This document shows, one piece after another, positions 1 through 8,285 of a stretch of DNA of 64,000 nt (position 1 is its first letter; every line of letters begins with the position of its first letter). The notes beneath the pieces were generated by a model that was not told where the DNA came from, did no database searches, and was given only the letters and a program-made list of their open reading frames with translations. The position numbers were made by a program, and so were the translations under genes. The stretch comes from Pacificitalea sp040119125. Lineage in GTDB: Bacteria; Pseudomonadota; Alphaproteobacteria; Rhodobacterales; Rhodobacteraceae. The stretch spans positions 237,108 through 301,107 of the forward strand of contig JBEDTR010000011.1 in assembly GCA_040119125.1 (NCBI GenBank), given 5' to 3'.

Positions 1-174
1 GGACAGGCCGGGTCGGGCTGAGGCAAAGGGGCGCCACCCCGGCAGGCGGCGCGTGTTCCGGCGCAACCCTGTAAGTGTCGGGACGTCCATGATTGTTGTG
101 TTCACGAGTTCATTTTCACCCGGACAAGGCGCGCCTGCGCGGGACGCTGACTCCGACCAGACTGGCTGAGTGTT

Positions 175-576
175 TTGCTGACCCCCATCTTCTACCGCTG
201 GGCCGCGGCTTTCGTGCTGATGGCCGCGACTTTTAATCCGACCCAATGGAATTACGTCCGCTGGGCCAGCCGATCCATGTCGGATCAGTTGCCGATGGTC
301 GTGCTGGCCGGGCTAATGCTGGTGATCGGCTATACGATCTATCTGCGCGCCACGCTGCGCTCCATCGGGGCGGTCGGCATGGGGCTGGTGGGCGCGGTGG
401 TTGCCGCGCTGGTCTGGGTGCTGATCGATGCAGGCTGGATGCGTTTATCGGACCCGTCCGCCACGACATGGCTGGTGCTGGTGGCGTTGTCGGCCGTGCT
501 GGGGATCGGCCTGTCATGGTCGATCATCCGGCGACGCCTGTCGGGACAGGCCGATGTGGACGACGTCGACCTCTGA
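175..576 (+). CDS. DUF6524-type small membrane protein
   Basis: A 133-residue inner-membrane protein of unknown function. The frame opens with a TTG codon; the only nearby alternative is the ATG about 15 codons in, which would cut into the first membrane segment. Four hydrophobic stretches are visible (about residues 5-20, 38-56, 64-85 and 97-117), followed by a short charged cytoplasmic-looking tail. The N-terminal pattern (hydrophobic run, then ATFNPT and aromatic residues) matches my memory of the alphaproteobacterial DUF6524 family, which has no assigned role. It lies about 107 bp upstream of secG on the same strand, but nothing else ties the two together. The gene is likely real; the family name is from memory and the start is uncertain. 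Confidence 0.75.
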   Translation: MLTPIFYRWAAAFVLMAATFNPTQWNYVRWASRSMSDQLPMVVLAGLMLVIGYTIYLRATLRSIGAVGMGLVGAVVAALVWVLIDAGWMRLSDPSATTWLVLVALSAVLGIGLSWSIIRRRLSGQADVDDVDL

Positions 577-683
577 GGCACAGATGCGTCGCGGCGGAAT
601 TGCGCGCCCGAACAGGCGTGACAGGGGTTGCGAGCCCGGCCCGATCCCATTAGATCAGCCGCGATACGAGAACCGGAGCCTTC

Positions 684-1067
684 ATGGAAAACGTCGTCCT
701 CATCGTTCATCTGATCCTCGCGCTCTGCCTGATCGCCGTGGTGCTTCTGCAGCGCTCGGAAGGCGGTGGCCTTGGCATGGGCGGCGGCGGCGGAGGCGGC
801 GGTGGTGTCATGAGCGGCCGTGCCGCAGCGACCGCGCTGGGCAAGCTCACATGGGCTTTCGCCATCGCGTTCATCTGCACCTCGATCGCCCTGACGATCC
901 TTGCAGCCATGGATAGCGCAGGCGGGTCGGTTGTTGATCGCTTCACCCCGGCCCCGGCGACCCAAGACACGACCATCGACGGTGACACCGGCATGCCGGC
1001 AGGTTCGGAACTTCTGCCGCCCTCTGGCGACAGCGGAAATGCGCCGCTTCTGCCGCGCGCCGACTGA
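684..1067 (+). CDS. secG: Preprotein translocase subunit SecG
   Basis: SecG is the small auxiliary subunit of the SecYEG protein-export channel in the inner membrane. This 127-residue protein has the family layout: a first membrane helix at about residues 3-20, the conserved LLQRSEGGGLG turn, a long glycine run, then a second helix at about 53-75. The C-terminal 50 residues form a polar Pro/Ser/Asp-rich tail, common in alphaproteobacterial SecG. The ATG sits 5 bases after a GGAG ribosome-binding site. A hairpin with a T-rich tail follows the stop, so it probably ends its own transcript before pyrG. The identification is firm. Confidence 0.95.
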   Translation: MENVVLIVHLILALCLIAVVLLQRSEGGGLGMGGGGGGGGGVMSGRAAATALGKLTWAFAIAFICTSIALTILAAMDSAGGSVVDRFTPAPATQDTTIDGDTGMPAGSELLPPSGDSGNAPLLPRAD

Positions 1068-1097
1068 TCCCGCATCACCCGAAAATTTCGCCGATCC

Positions 1098-1124
1098 GGG
1101 GGCCAGTTGGCCCCCGTTTCATTT
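1098..1124 (+). terminator. Rho-independent terminator after secG
   Basis: A perfect 7-bp GC stem (GGGGGCC / GGCCCCC) with a four-base AGTT loop is followed by a T-rich stretch. It lies 30 bp after the secG stop and well upstream of pyrG. Confidence 0.75.
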
Positions 1125-1318
1125 CTCAGACCAGTGCCACAATCGGTTGACCGCAGCGTCAATCGAACAACATCATCTTGCGGCGCGGTTGCCCATCCGG
1201 GACGAATCCGTTATAACTTAACTCCCGTGATGGTGCGGTTGGGAACCCTGTTTTTCAGGACCCGATCCAGCCGATTCGCAGCAGACTATCGCAGCAAACT
1301 CACGGGGGTCGCCACCGC

Positions 1319-2962
1319 ATGGCGCGTTTCATCTTCATCACCGGCGGCGTTGTATCTTCACTGGGCAAAGGGCTGGCATCTGCCGCGCTCGGTGCGCTGT
1401 TGCAGGCCCGCGGCTATTCCGTTCGCCTGCGCAAGCTCGATCCCTATCTGAATGTCGATCCCGGCACGATGAGCCCGTTCGAGCATGGCGAGGTTTTCGT
1501 TACCGATGACGGGGCCGAAACCGACCTCGACCTTGGCCATTACGAACGCTTCACCGGCGTGGCCGCACGCAAGACCGACAGCGTGTCCTCGGGCCGGATC
1601 TATTCCAACGTGCTCGAAAAAGAGCGCCGCGGCGACTATCTGGGCAAGACCATTCAGGTGATTCCGCATGTCACCAATGAGATCAAGGATTTCATCTCGA
1701 TCGGAGAGGATGAGGTTGATTTCATGCTCTGCGAGATCGGCGGCACGGTGGGCGACATCGAAGGTCTGCCCTTCTTTGAAGCCATCCGCCAGTTCAGCCA
1801 GGACAAACCTCGCGGTCAGTGCCTGTTTATGCATTTGACCCTGCTGCCGTGGATCAAGGCCAGCGGCGAGCTGAAGACCAAGCCGACGCAGCATTCGGTC
1901 AAGGAACTCCGCTCCATCGGTCTAGCGCCCGACATCCTCGTTTGCCGTTCCGAGGGGCCGATTCCCGCCAAGGAACGTGAGAAGCTCGCGCTCTTCTGCA
2001 ACGTGCGCCCCGATAGCGTGATTGCCGCGCAGGATCTCTCCACCATCTATGACGCGCCACTGGCCTACCATCGCGAAGGTCTGGATCAGGCCGTGCTCGA
2101 TGCGTTCCAGATCAGCCCCGCGCCCAAGCCCGATCTGAAAAAATGGGAAGACGTGTCGGACCGCATCCACAACGCCGAAGGCGAAGTGCGTGTGGCCATC
2201 GTCGGCAAATACACCCAGCTGGAAGACGCCTATAAATCTATCGCAGAGGCCCTGACCCATGGCGGCATGGCCAACCGTGTCCGGGTCAAGGTCGAATGGG
2301 TCGATGCCGAAATCTTTGAGCGCGAAGACCCGGCGGTGCATCTGGAGGGCTTCCACGCCATCCTCGTGCCCGGCGGCTTTGGCGAGCGCGGCACTGAGGG
2401 TAAGATCAAGGCAGCCGAATTCGCCCGCACCCATCAAGTGCCTTATCTGGGCATTTGCCTCGGCATGCAGATGGCGGTGATCGAGGCCGCGCGTAATGTC
2501 GCTGGCGTCGCCACAGCCGGGTCCGAAGAATTCGACCACGAAGCAGGCAAGCGCCGGTTCGAGCCGGTGGTCTACCACCTGAAGGAATGGGTGCAGGGCA
2601 ACCATAAGGTCGAGCGCAAGGTCGGCGACGACAAGGGCGGCACCATGCGTCTGGGCGCCTATGACGCGGCGCTCACCGAAGGTTCCCGCGTGGCCGGGAT
2701 TTATGGGGATACCGCCATCGAGGAACGCCACCGGCATCGTTACGAGGTCGACATCAAGTATAAGGAGCAGCTGGAGCAGACCGGCCTGTCCTTCTCGGGG
2801 ATGTCGCCGGACGGGCGTTTGCCGGAAATCGTGGAATGGACCGACCACCCGTGGTTCATCGGCGTCCAATTCCATCCCGAATTGAAATCCAAACCCTTCC
2901 AGCCGCACCCCCTGTTCGCGGATTTCGTTCGCGCGGCGCGCGACGTGTCGCGGCTGGTCTGA
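1319..2962 (+). CDS. pyrG: CTP synthase
   Basis: CTP synthase makes CTP from UTP, ATP and glutamine, the last step of de novo pyrimidine nucleotide synthesis, in the cytoplasm. At 547 residues it has the usual length. Residues 1-270 form the synthetase domain, opening with the conserved FITGGVVSSLGKG loop and carrying GTVGDIE. Residues about 290-540 form the class-I glutamine amidotransferase domain, with the nucleophile Cys380 in GICLGMQ and the late HPE motif. The ATG follows a GGGGG stretch. The position after secG is a common alphaproteobacterial arrangement. A strong terminator follows. Confidence 0.98.
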   Translation: MARFIFITGGVVSSLGKGLASAALGALLQARGYSVRLRKLDPYLNVDPGTMSPFEHGEVFVTDDGAETDLDLGHYERFTGVAARKTDSVSSGRIYSNVLEKERRGDYLGKTIQVIPHVTNEIKDFISIGEDEVDFMLCEIGGTVGDIEGLPFFEAIRQFSQDKPRGQCLFMHLTLLPWIKASGELKTKPTQHSVKELRSIGLAPDILVCRSEGPIPAKEREKLALFCNVRPDSVIAAQDLSTIYDAPLAYHREGLDQAVLDAFQISPAPKPDLKKWEDVSDRIHNAEGEVRVAIVGKYTQLEDAYKSIAEALTHGGMANRVRVKVEWVDAEIFEREDPAVHLEGFHAILVPGGFGERGTEGKIKAAEFARTHQVPYLGICLGMQMAVIEAARNVAGVATAGSEEFDHEAGKRRFEPVVYHLKEWVQGNHKVERKVGDDKGGTMRLGAYDAALTEGSRVAGIYGDTAIEERHRHRYEVDIKYKEQLEQTGLSFSGMSPDGRLPEIVEWTDHPWFIGVQFHPELKSKPFQPHPLFADFVRAARDVSRLV

Positions 2963-3017
2963 CCGCATCCAGACCCGGTGCCGGGGGCGTGTGACGCTCC
3001 GCTCTCCGCGATTCGAA

Positions 3018-3051
3018 AGCTCGGCCTGCCATCGCAGCGCCGGGCTTTTTT
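3018..3051 (+). terminator. Rho-independent terminator after pyrG
   Basis: An 8-bp stem (AGCTCGGC / GCCGGGCT, one G-T pair) is followed by six Ts, 55 bp beyond the pyrG stop. It is a textbook intrinsic terminator. Confidence 0.85.
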
Positions 3052-3167
3052 CTTGCAATCACCACAGTGGCGTAAAACCATGGGGCGGCGCGATGCCGAT
3101 GCGGTGTGGTCCCCATGACGGCGCGCGACCCGGTGCCCTTGCCGGGTCCCCTGATCGAGAGAGTGAT

Positions 3168-3569
3168 TTGATTGGCCAAATTTCCCCCGCCCGCGCAGGC
3201 GTCGCGCTTGCTGTGTTCGCCGCGGGCATCGGGCCGCGTGGCCTGTGGACGGCCCATTCCGCCGTGCGCGGGGTGGAGGCTGATCTGACAGGGCGGGCCG
3301 AGGCTGCGATACCCGTGCAAGGGGCAGGCGGCGCCACTGACATCGGGTTCCGAGCGCCCGGCGCGCGTTCCGCGCAGGGGCGGCTTTCGGGGCGGGATTT
3401 GACCCTGACCGGCCGCTTTGACGGCCCCGAAGAGCAGCGCACCCCGTCCGATGCGATGGCAGGGCAGGTGAATCGGGCAATGTTGTTGGATCCGCAGCCC
3501 CCGCATCAGCCGTCAATTGAGGCCGGGGTCAGTCCGGCGACGACCTCTCCACGTAAGGACGTTTCTTAA
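3168..3569 (+). CDS. Small exported or membrane-anchored protein, possibly BON-like
   Basis: A probable 133-residue protein starting at a TTG preceded by GAGAGAG. The N-terminus has a hydrophobic segment (about residues 10-26) that could be a signal anchor. After it comes VEADLTGRAEAA, then a short SGRDLTLTGRF stretch that looks like the beta-hairpin of BON-type domains. The best argument that it is a real gene is its end: the stop codon overlaps the start of the next gene in a TAATG arrangement, typical of translational coupling. The C-terminal 40 residues are Pro/Ser-rich and resemble nothing I know. An upstream extension to 2991 is open but would run through the pyrG terminator. BON similarity is a weak inference. 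Confidence 0.45.
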   Translation: MIGQISPARAGVALAVFAAGIGPRGLWTAHSAVRGVEADLTGRAEAAIPVQGAGGATDIGFRAPGARSAQGRLSGRDLTLTGRFDGPEEQRTPSDAMAGQVNRAMLLDPQPPHQPSIEAGVSPATTSPRKDVS

Positions 3570-4147
3570 TGGGTTACCTGCTGGCGCATATCTGGATGCA
3601 GTTGCTGTTCGCCGGGGGGATCGGGGTGCTTGCGGGCTACATCCTATGGGGCGCCAAGCGAAAGCAGGCAGCGCCCAGCGCGTCTGCGACGGCATCAAAG
3701 TCCGGTGCCGATACCGGGCGGCAGGACCGGCTTGCGGGTCTGGAGGACCGCCTGTGCGACACGACCGCCCGGCTTGAGCAGTGCCACGGCGACCGCCTGC
3801 GCAAGGACGCCCGCATTCGCGAACTGGAGGCCCTGCTGGACGAGATGCGCGGCGAGGCGGCGTTCACCGGGCCCCGGCCCGACCCGAATGTGACGCCGAT
3901 CCAGCCCACGGGGCGCGAGGCTCCCCGTCCGGGCGGTGCGGACGACTTGATGCGCATTCAAGGCATCGGGCCAACGCTGCAATCGCTGTGCCATGATCTG
4001 GGGATTTATCACTTCGATCAGCTTGCTGCGCTGACACGCGCGGAACTGGCTTGGATCGATGCTCATCTGCCGGGCTTTCCGGGCCGGGCCACCCGCGACA
4101 ACTGGCCCGGTCAGGCGCAGCGCCTGCTGGACGCCCCCACAGGCTAG
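3569..4147 (+). CDS. Membrane-anchored protein with C-terminal helix-hairpin-helix-like domain
   Basis: A 192-residue protein with an N-terminal membrane helix (about residues 8-27), a basic patch, an alpha-helical stretch (about 50-95) rich in charged residues, a Pro-rich linker, then a C-terminal domain (about 125-188) containing DLMRIQGIGPTLQSLCHDLGI. The I-x-GIGP pattern and the spacing of following helices match the helix-hairpin-helix-like domain seen at the end of several alphaproteobacterial proteins, including NuoE relatives. Its role is unknown; such domains often bind nucleic acid or proteins. The ATG overlaps the preceding stop (TAATG). Its stop codon also shares bases with the convergent gene's stop on the other strand, so there is no room for a terminator. 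Confidence 0.8.
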   Translation: MGYLLAHIWMQLLFAGGIGVLAGYILWGAKRKQAAPSASATASKSGADTGRQDRLAGLEDRLCDTTARLEQCHGDRLRKDARIRELEALLDEMRGEAAFTGPRPDPNVTPIQPTGREAPRPGGADDLMRIQGIGPTLQSLCHDLGIYHFDQLAALTRAELAWIDAHLPGFPGRATRDNWPGQAQRLLDAPTG

Positions 4148-4794
4148 GGCGCAGGAATTCTTCCGTCCCGCACGCGGGCATGCAATTCGATCATCCAGCC
4201 CAACATCGCTGCGTTCAACAGATGCCACACCATATGCGTGCCCGACGACCAGACCGGGCAAAGCAGCTCATCGAGGCTTCGCCAGACCAGCGAAAGGCTG
4301 AGAATCCCCGCGCCAAGCATCAGCCCGCCCGCCAATTCCGGGGCGCGTCGCGACAGGGCCACGCCATATCCCGCGATCAGCAACACCACCGGCCAATACA
4401 TGGCCGAGATACGGAGGAATGGCACATGGGCCAAGAGCGGGGTGACCAAGGCGATCAGCGGTATTGCCGCCGCCACCCCCAAGGCCGAACGCGCCCCCGA
4501 CCAGCCCAGAAAATCGCGGTTGGCCAGATAAATGTAGATCAGGACAAATGCCGCAATCGGGATCGTATCGGCCAGTGAGGCCCAGACCGTCGCCAGAGTA
4601 TGGAATAGAAACGACCCCACCCCGATCATCGCCAGCACCCCGCATGCCAGCCGCCCGCCGCCGGAATTTACCCGGCCCCACATCACCAGCGCGACGATGA
4701 TAAAGGCGGCGTTGCTTGCGGCATTCCACGGCTCCGCCCAAAATGACGGGTCGAGCCGCTCGCAATAGCCGTCCAGCCGTGCGGTCCACATCAT
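4144..4794 (-). CDS. Ceramidase-family (alkaline ceramidase-like) membrane protein
   Basis: A polytopic membrane protein of about 216 residues in the alkaline ceramidase/PAQR-like hydrolase superfamily. The family marks are present: the N-terminal DGYCERLDPSFWAEPWNA, the GSFLFHTLA helix, an Asp in the ADTIPI helix, and the late GTHMVWHLLNA. These carry the Ser/His/Asp and Zn-binding histidines of the family. Seven hydrophobic segments are visible. I start it at the tandem ATGs at 4794/4791, which place the conserved WTARLDGYCER right at the N-terminus; the frame is open to an ATG at 4836 with a poor ribosome-binding site. Substrate is unknown; amide hydrolysis of a lipid is a family-based inference. 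Confidence 0.85.
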   Translation of the reverse strand: MMWTARLDGYCERLDPSFWAEPWNAASNAAFIIVALVMWGRVNSGGGRLACGVLAMIGVGSFLFHTLATVWASLADTIPIAAFVLIYIYLANRDFLGWSGARSALGVAAAIPLIALVTPLLAHVPFLRISAMYWPVVLLIAGYGVALSRRAPELAGGLMLGAGILSLSLVWRSLDELLCPVWSSGTHMVWHLLNAAMLGWMIELHARVRDGRIPAP

Positions 4795-4904
4795 TCCGTC
4801 CGATCCCGATCCGTGGCGCAGGGGCGACCCGCGCATGGCGGGATTTGCTGGCTCCGCCGATCCCGCGCCCTATCCTGTTGCACAGATCCTAATGGGAGAA
4901 CGCA

Positions 4905-5597
4905 ATGAAAATCATCTGGCTGGGCCATGCTGGCTTTCGCATCGAAATCGGCGGGCAGGTTTTGCTGGTCGATCCGTGGCTGTCTGGCAATCCGTCCTTT
5001 CCCGAGGGTCGCCGAGACGACGCGATCGCAGGGGCGACCCATATCCTCATTACCCATGGCCATGGCGATCACACGTCGGACGCGCTGGGCATTGCCCGAC
5101 AGACCGGCGCCACGCTGGTCGGCATCGCGGATCTGATGGGCTATTGGGGCTCGAAGGGCGAGGTCGAGACACTCGGTTTCAACAAGGGTGGCACCGTTCG
5201 GCTGGGCGACGTCGCGGTGACGATGGTGAACGCCACCCATTCCTCGGCGCTGGAGGGCAAGGACGGCCCGGTCTATGCGGGGCATGAGGCAGGCTACATG
5301 ATCGCCGCCGAAGGTCATGTGATCTACCTGTCGGGCGACACGGATGTCATGGCCGACATGGCTCTGTTTCAGGACCTGCATGCGCCCGATATCGGCATTC
5401 TCGCCTGTGGCGGACATTTCACCATGGATATGCGCCGCGCCGCCTATGCCGCGCGGAAGTTCTTTGAGTTCAAGACCGTGATCCCGTGTCACTACAAGAC
5501 GTTCCCGCTGTTGGAGCAATCGGCCCAACAACTGGTCGATGCGCTCCCCGATGCGCAAGTGATCGAGCCGGAGGTGATGAAAGCGATCGAGATATGA
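4905..5597 (+). CDS. Metallo-beta-lactamase-fold hydrolase, UPF0173 type
   Basis: A 230-residue cytoplasmic hydrolase of the metallo-beta-lactamase fold. The metal-binding motif HGHGDH is present (about residues 50-55), a further histidine lies in NATHSS, a conserved Asp in YLSGDTDVM, and a late His in VIPCHYKTFPLL. Together with the N-terminal IIWLGHAGFRIE this matches the UPF0173/YtkL group of metal-dependent hydrolases. The true substrate is unknown. A good ribosome-binding site (GGGAGA) precedes the ATG. It is convergent with the DsrE-like gene downstream. Confidence 0.9.
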   Translation: MKIIWLGHAGFRIEIGGQVLLVDPWLSGNPSFPEGRRDDAIAGATHILITHGHGDHTSDALGIARQTGATLVGIADLMGYWGSKGEVETLGFNKGGTVRLGDVAVTMVNATHSSALEGKDGPVYAGHEAGYMIAAEGHVIYLSGDTDVMADMALFQDLHAPDIGILACGGHFTMDMRRAAYAARKFFEFKTVIPCHYKTFPLLEQSAQQLVDALPDAQVIEPEVMKAIEI

Positions 5598-5713
5598 CCA
5601 AACGGTCCCGCACCATCCCAGCCGCCCTTTGATTACGCGGCTGTCCGTCATGCTAAAACGGCGGAGGGGGCAGGGTGCCCTGTTCCCCCTTCGCTTACTA
5701 TGGGCTTAGCTCA

Positions 5714-6196
5714 TTACGGGCGCAGATAGGCCCAGCCTTCGTTCTGCAACTCGATCAGGCGCACCGCGCCGGAGGGCACTTTTACCGCCTCATCGATCAG
5801 CGGGACGCTCTCGCCGCTCTGGCGTTCCATTCCGGCAATCGTGTTTTCGCAGGCCGAGAAGACCATGTCGGGATATTCCAGCGACATCGTGGCGATCCGG
5901 TCGGCAACGGGCGAGGTGTCGGCGCGCAGCATGTGCAGGCCCGGCCCGTAGGTGACGATCTCAATTTCGACCTCTTGGCCCTGATCGGCGTAATAAGCCT
6001 CGATGTTGGCGGCATTGTTGAGCGCCATGGTCATCCGCGCGGGGTCGTTTTCATCGACATGGATCGCGACGCGCACCGGCGCGGCCTCGGCGGCCTCGGT
6101 CGTCTCGGTGGTGGGCATGTGGCTTTCGGCATGGGCCGCGCCCAGCGGCAAGGCGGCCAGACCAGCCAGAAGGAGCGGGCGGAAGAATCCGGGCAT
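5714..6196 (-). CDS. Exported DsrE/DsrF-like protein
   Basis: A 160-residue protein with a clear signal peptide (residues 1-23, cleavage near AAHAES) followed by a Thr/Ala/Glu-rich linker and a DsrE-like domain (about 40-160): beta strand VRVAIHVDEND, a helix with ALNNAANIEAYY, VEIEIVTYGPGLHML, and FSACENTIAGMER. The last has a Cys where the sulfur-handling members carry their active Cys. Periplasmic DsrE-like proteins are widespread in marine alphaproteobacteria; sulfur transfer is a family association, not shown here. A GAGG ribosome-binding site lies 6 bases before the ATG. Confidence 0.85.
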   Translation of the reverse strand: MPGFFRPLLLAGLAALPLGAAHAESHMPTTETTEAAEAAPVRVAIHVDENDPARMTMALNNAANIEAYYADQGQEVEIEIVTYGPGLHMLRADTSPVADRIATMSLEYPDMVFSACENTIAGMERQSGESVPLIDEAVKVPSGAVRLIELQNEGWAYLRP

Positions 6197-6243
6197 GTAG
6201 ACCTCATATGCAAAGGGTGTCAGATGCCGCGCAAACTAGCGCA

Positions 6244-6696
6244 TCAGCGGCGCGTTGCGAAGAAATCCCGCAGCAGGGCGGCGGCTTCCGGCTCGCAGAT
6301 CCCGTCGATCACTTCGGGACGGTGATGCGCCTGCGGATGCGCGAAAATACGCGGCCCCTGTGCCACGCCACCGGATTTCGGATCGGCGGCCCCGTAGATC
6401 AGCCGGGCGATCCGGGCCGCTGAAATGGCGGTGGCGCACATCGCGCAGGGCTCCAGCGTCACCCATAGCACATGCCCCGGCAGCCGGTCTGACCCCGCCG
6501 CGGCGCAGGCGGCGCGAAGGACGAGGATCTCAGCATGAGCGGTGGGATCATGGAGTTCGCGCGTGCGATTTCCGGCCCGCGCGACGACACGGCCCGCGCC
6601 ATCGGTCAGCACCGCGCCCACCGGCACCTCGCCGCGTGCGGCGGCGGCGCGGGCTTCTTCCAGCGCGGTCTGCATATGGGTGGTAAAGCGGCTCAT
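6244..6696 (-). CDS. tadA: tRNA-specific adenosine deaminase TadA
   Basis: TadA deaminates A34 to inosine in tRNA-Arg(ACG), an essential step for reading CGN codons. The 150-residue protein has the zinc-dependent deaminase signature: His54-Ala-Glu56 with catalytic Glu56, and the PCAMC motif with Cys84 and Cys87. The start at 6696 gives the normal family length and N-terminus; the frame is open upstream to 6795, but that adds 33 non-conserved residues reaching the divergent gene. It is divergent from the pseudouridine synthase gene, so both RNA-modification genes share a 97-bp promoter region. Confidence 0.95.
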   Translation of the reverse strand: MSRFTTHMQTALEEARAAAARGEVPVGAVLTDGAGRVVARAGNRTRELHDPTAHAEILVLRAACAAAGSDRLPGHVLWVTLEPCAMCATAISAARIARLIYGAADPKSGGVAQGPRIFAHPQAHHRPEVIDGICEPEAAALLRDFFATRR

Positions 6697-6793
6697 CGCC
6701 TGTTCTTGTCCACGCCTGCGCGCCGCTTGGCAAGTGTCGCGCGCGCGGCTGTGGATGCTTCCCAAAGCGCGGGGCAGGGTGTAGGAGCAGGCC

Positions 6794-7978
6794 ATGACCG
6801 ATCAGCCATCCTCCCCGCCCGAAAAGCCCGCTCCCGCTGGCGACCGCATTGCCAAGGTGCTTGCCCGTGCCGGCGTCGCCTCCCGCCGGGATGCCGAGCG
6901 GATGATTGAGGCCGGGCGCGTGCGCGTGAATGGCCGGGTCATCGAAAGCCCCGCTCTTAACGTCACCGAGGCCGACCGCATCGAGGTGGATGAACAGCCT
7001 CTGGCGGAGCCGGAACCCGCGCGCCTGTGGCTCTATCATAAGCCGTCCGGACTGGTGACCACTGCGCGCGACGAAAAAGGCCGCGAGACCGTGTTTGACG
7101 CGCTGCCGGGCGATATGCCCCGCGTGATGTCTGTCGGGCGGCTCGATCTGAATTCCGAAGGCTTGCTGCTGCTGACCAATGACGGCGAGATCAAGCGGCG
7201 GTTGGAATTGCCCTCGACCGGCTGGCTGCGCAAATATCGCGTCCGCCTGAAAGGCACGCCCAAAGACGAAGATTTCGCCCCCCTGCGCGACGGGCTGGTT
7301 GTCGAGGGTGAGCGCTTTCAGGCGATGGATGTCACGCTGGACCGCCAGCAGGGCGCGAATGCATGGGCCACGATCGGCATCCGCGAGGGCCGCAACCGCG
7401 AAATTCGCCGCGCCATCGAGGCGATCGGCTTTACGGTGAACCGGCTGATCCGCGTCAGCTATGGCCCGTTCCGGCTGAACGATCTGCGCGAAGGCGAGGT
7501 CGAGGAGGTCAAGCAGAAGGTGCTGCGCGACCAGTTGGGGCTGGAGAAGAACTGGGCCGACCCCAAGGAAAAACCCAAGCGTCACGTGAAACGCAAGCCC
7601 CGCCCCGATGCCGAGGCCCGCGCCGCCGATGTGGCCGGCGCGGCGGGCACGCGCAGCGGTGCACGCAAGCCGGGGCGCGGCGGGTTTGGGGCTGGCAAAC
7701 CGGGGGAGGCGCGGGGTGACGGGCGGTTCACCAGCGGCAAGCCGTCGGACCGCAAGTTTGGCGCAAGCAAGCCGGGCGCTGGCAAACCGGGTGGCGGTAA
7801 ATTCGCCGGCAAGCGCTCAGGCGATGCAGAGGACCGCGGCGCGCGCGGGGGCGACGGCAAGCCCCATGGCGGCCAAAGCCGGGATGCCAGCCGCGATAAC
7901 CGCCCCGGACGCAGCTTCGCCCCGAAATCCGGCCCCCGCCCCACCGGTCGCGGCCCCGGCCCCAAGCCCAAGCGCTAA
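6794..7978 (+). CDS. rluB: rRNA large-subunit pseudouridine synthase, RluB type
   Basis: Converts a uridine of 23S rRNA to pseudouridine (U2605 in the E. coli RluB). An S4 RNA-binding domain (about residues 17-75) is followed by the RsuA/RluB catalytic domain (about 80-240). The catalytic Asp lies in SVGRLDLNSEGLLLLTNDG. The family's GREGRNREIRR motif appears as IREGRNREIRR. The last 130 residues are a low-complexity Lys/Arg/Gly tail made of loose GAGKPG-like repeats, common in alphaproteobacterial members and probably an unstructured RNA-contacting tail. RluB rather than RluE/RsuA is chosen on the S4 domain and domain order. Confidence 0.88.
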   Translation: MTDQPSSPPEKPAPAGDRIAKVLARAGVASRRDAERMIEAGRVRVNGRVIESPALNVTEADRIEVDEQPLAEPEPARLWLYHKPSGLVTTARDEKGRETVFDALPGDMPRVMSVGRLDLNSEGLLLLTNDGEIKRRLELPSTGWLRKYRVRLKGTPKDEDFAPLRDGLVVEGERFQAMDVTLDRQQGANAWATIGIREGRNREIRRAIEAIGFTVNRLIRVSYGPFRLNDLREGEVEEVKQKVLRDQLGLEKNWADPKEKPKRHVKRKPRPDAEARAADVAGAAGTRSGARKPGRGGFGAGKPGEARGDGRFTSGKPSDRKFGASKPGAGKPGGGKFAGKRSGDAEDRGARGGDGKPHGGQSRDASRDNRPGRSFAPKSGPRPTGRGPGPKPKR

Positions 7979-8285
7979 GCCTCGGCGACACTGTCGCTGA
8001 CCCTGTGCCGGGCAAACGTCCGCCCACACCCAGCGCTGGCCTCGGGTCCCTTATCCATCCATTGCAATTAAACAAGGCGCTCCCGCCCGCGACCAAGCGA
8101 AGCGCGCTGGAGAGCGCCTGCTGGTTTCTCACGGGCTAGCGCTTTGTCATCTCGGGCTGACCTCTGGGCGGCGAACACGTCTCCATAAAGCTCTGGCCAA
8201 TAGAAGCGCCGCGCCGTGAAGCCTTCCGCGCTTGACCAATCCGCCGGAGCAATCCCGGCTCGCGATCTCGCGCGGTTGGCGGGCG
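7979..8285. other. Gene-free gap holding a decayed copy of the intergenic repeat
   Basis: No convincing gene lies between rluB and xseA. The segment from about 8086 to 8216 aligns with the roughly 160-bp repeat seen between metG and valS: the same order of CGCGA-CAAG, GAGCGCCTG, ACGGGCT-GCGCTTTG, GCTGACCTC, CCATAAAGC and AGCGCC blocks, with many substitutions. Nothing is recognised in the rest. Confidence 0.55.
8086..8216 (+). repeat. Degenerate copy of the ~160-bp intergenic repeat
   Basis: It shares block order with the copies at 51890-52431 and is in the same orientation as them, but the palindromic core is decayed (the first arm reads GAGCGCCTGCTGG). Identified by eye only. Confidence 0.5.

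Noticed and set aside
1922..3058. 378-codon minus-strand frame across pyrG
   Set aside because: Shadow of pyrG; composition is His/Gly/Arg-rich without domains, and it runs through the pyrG terminator.
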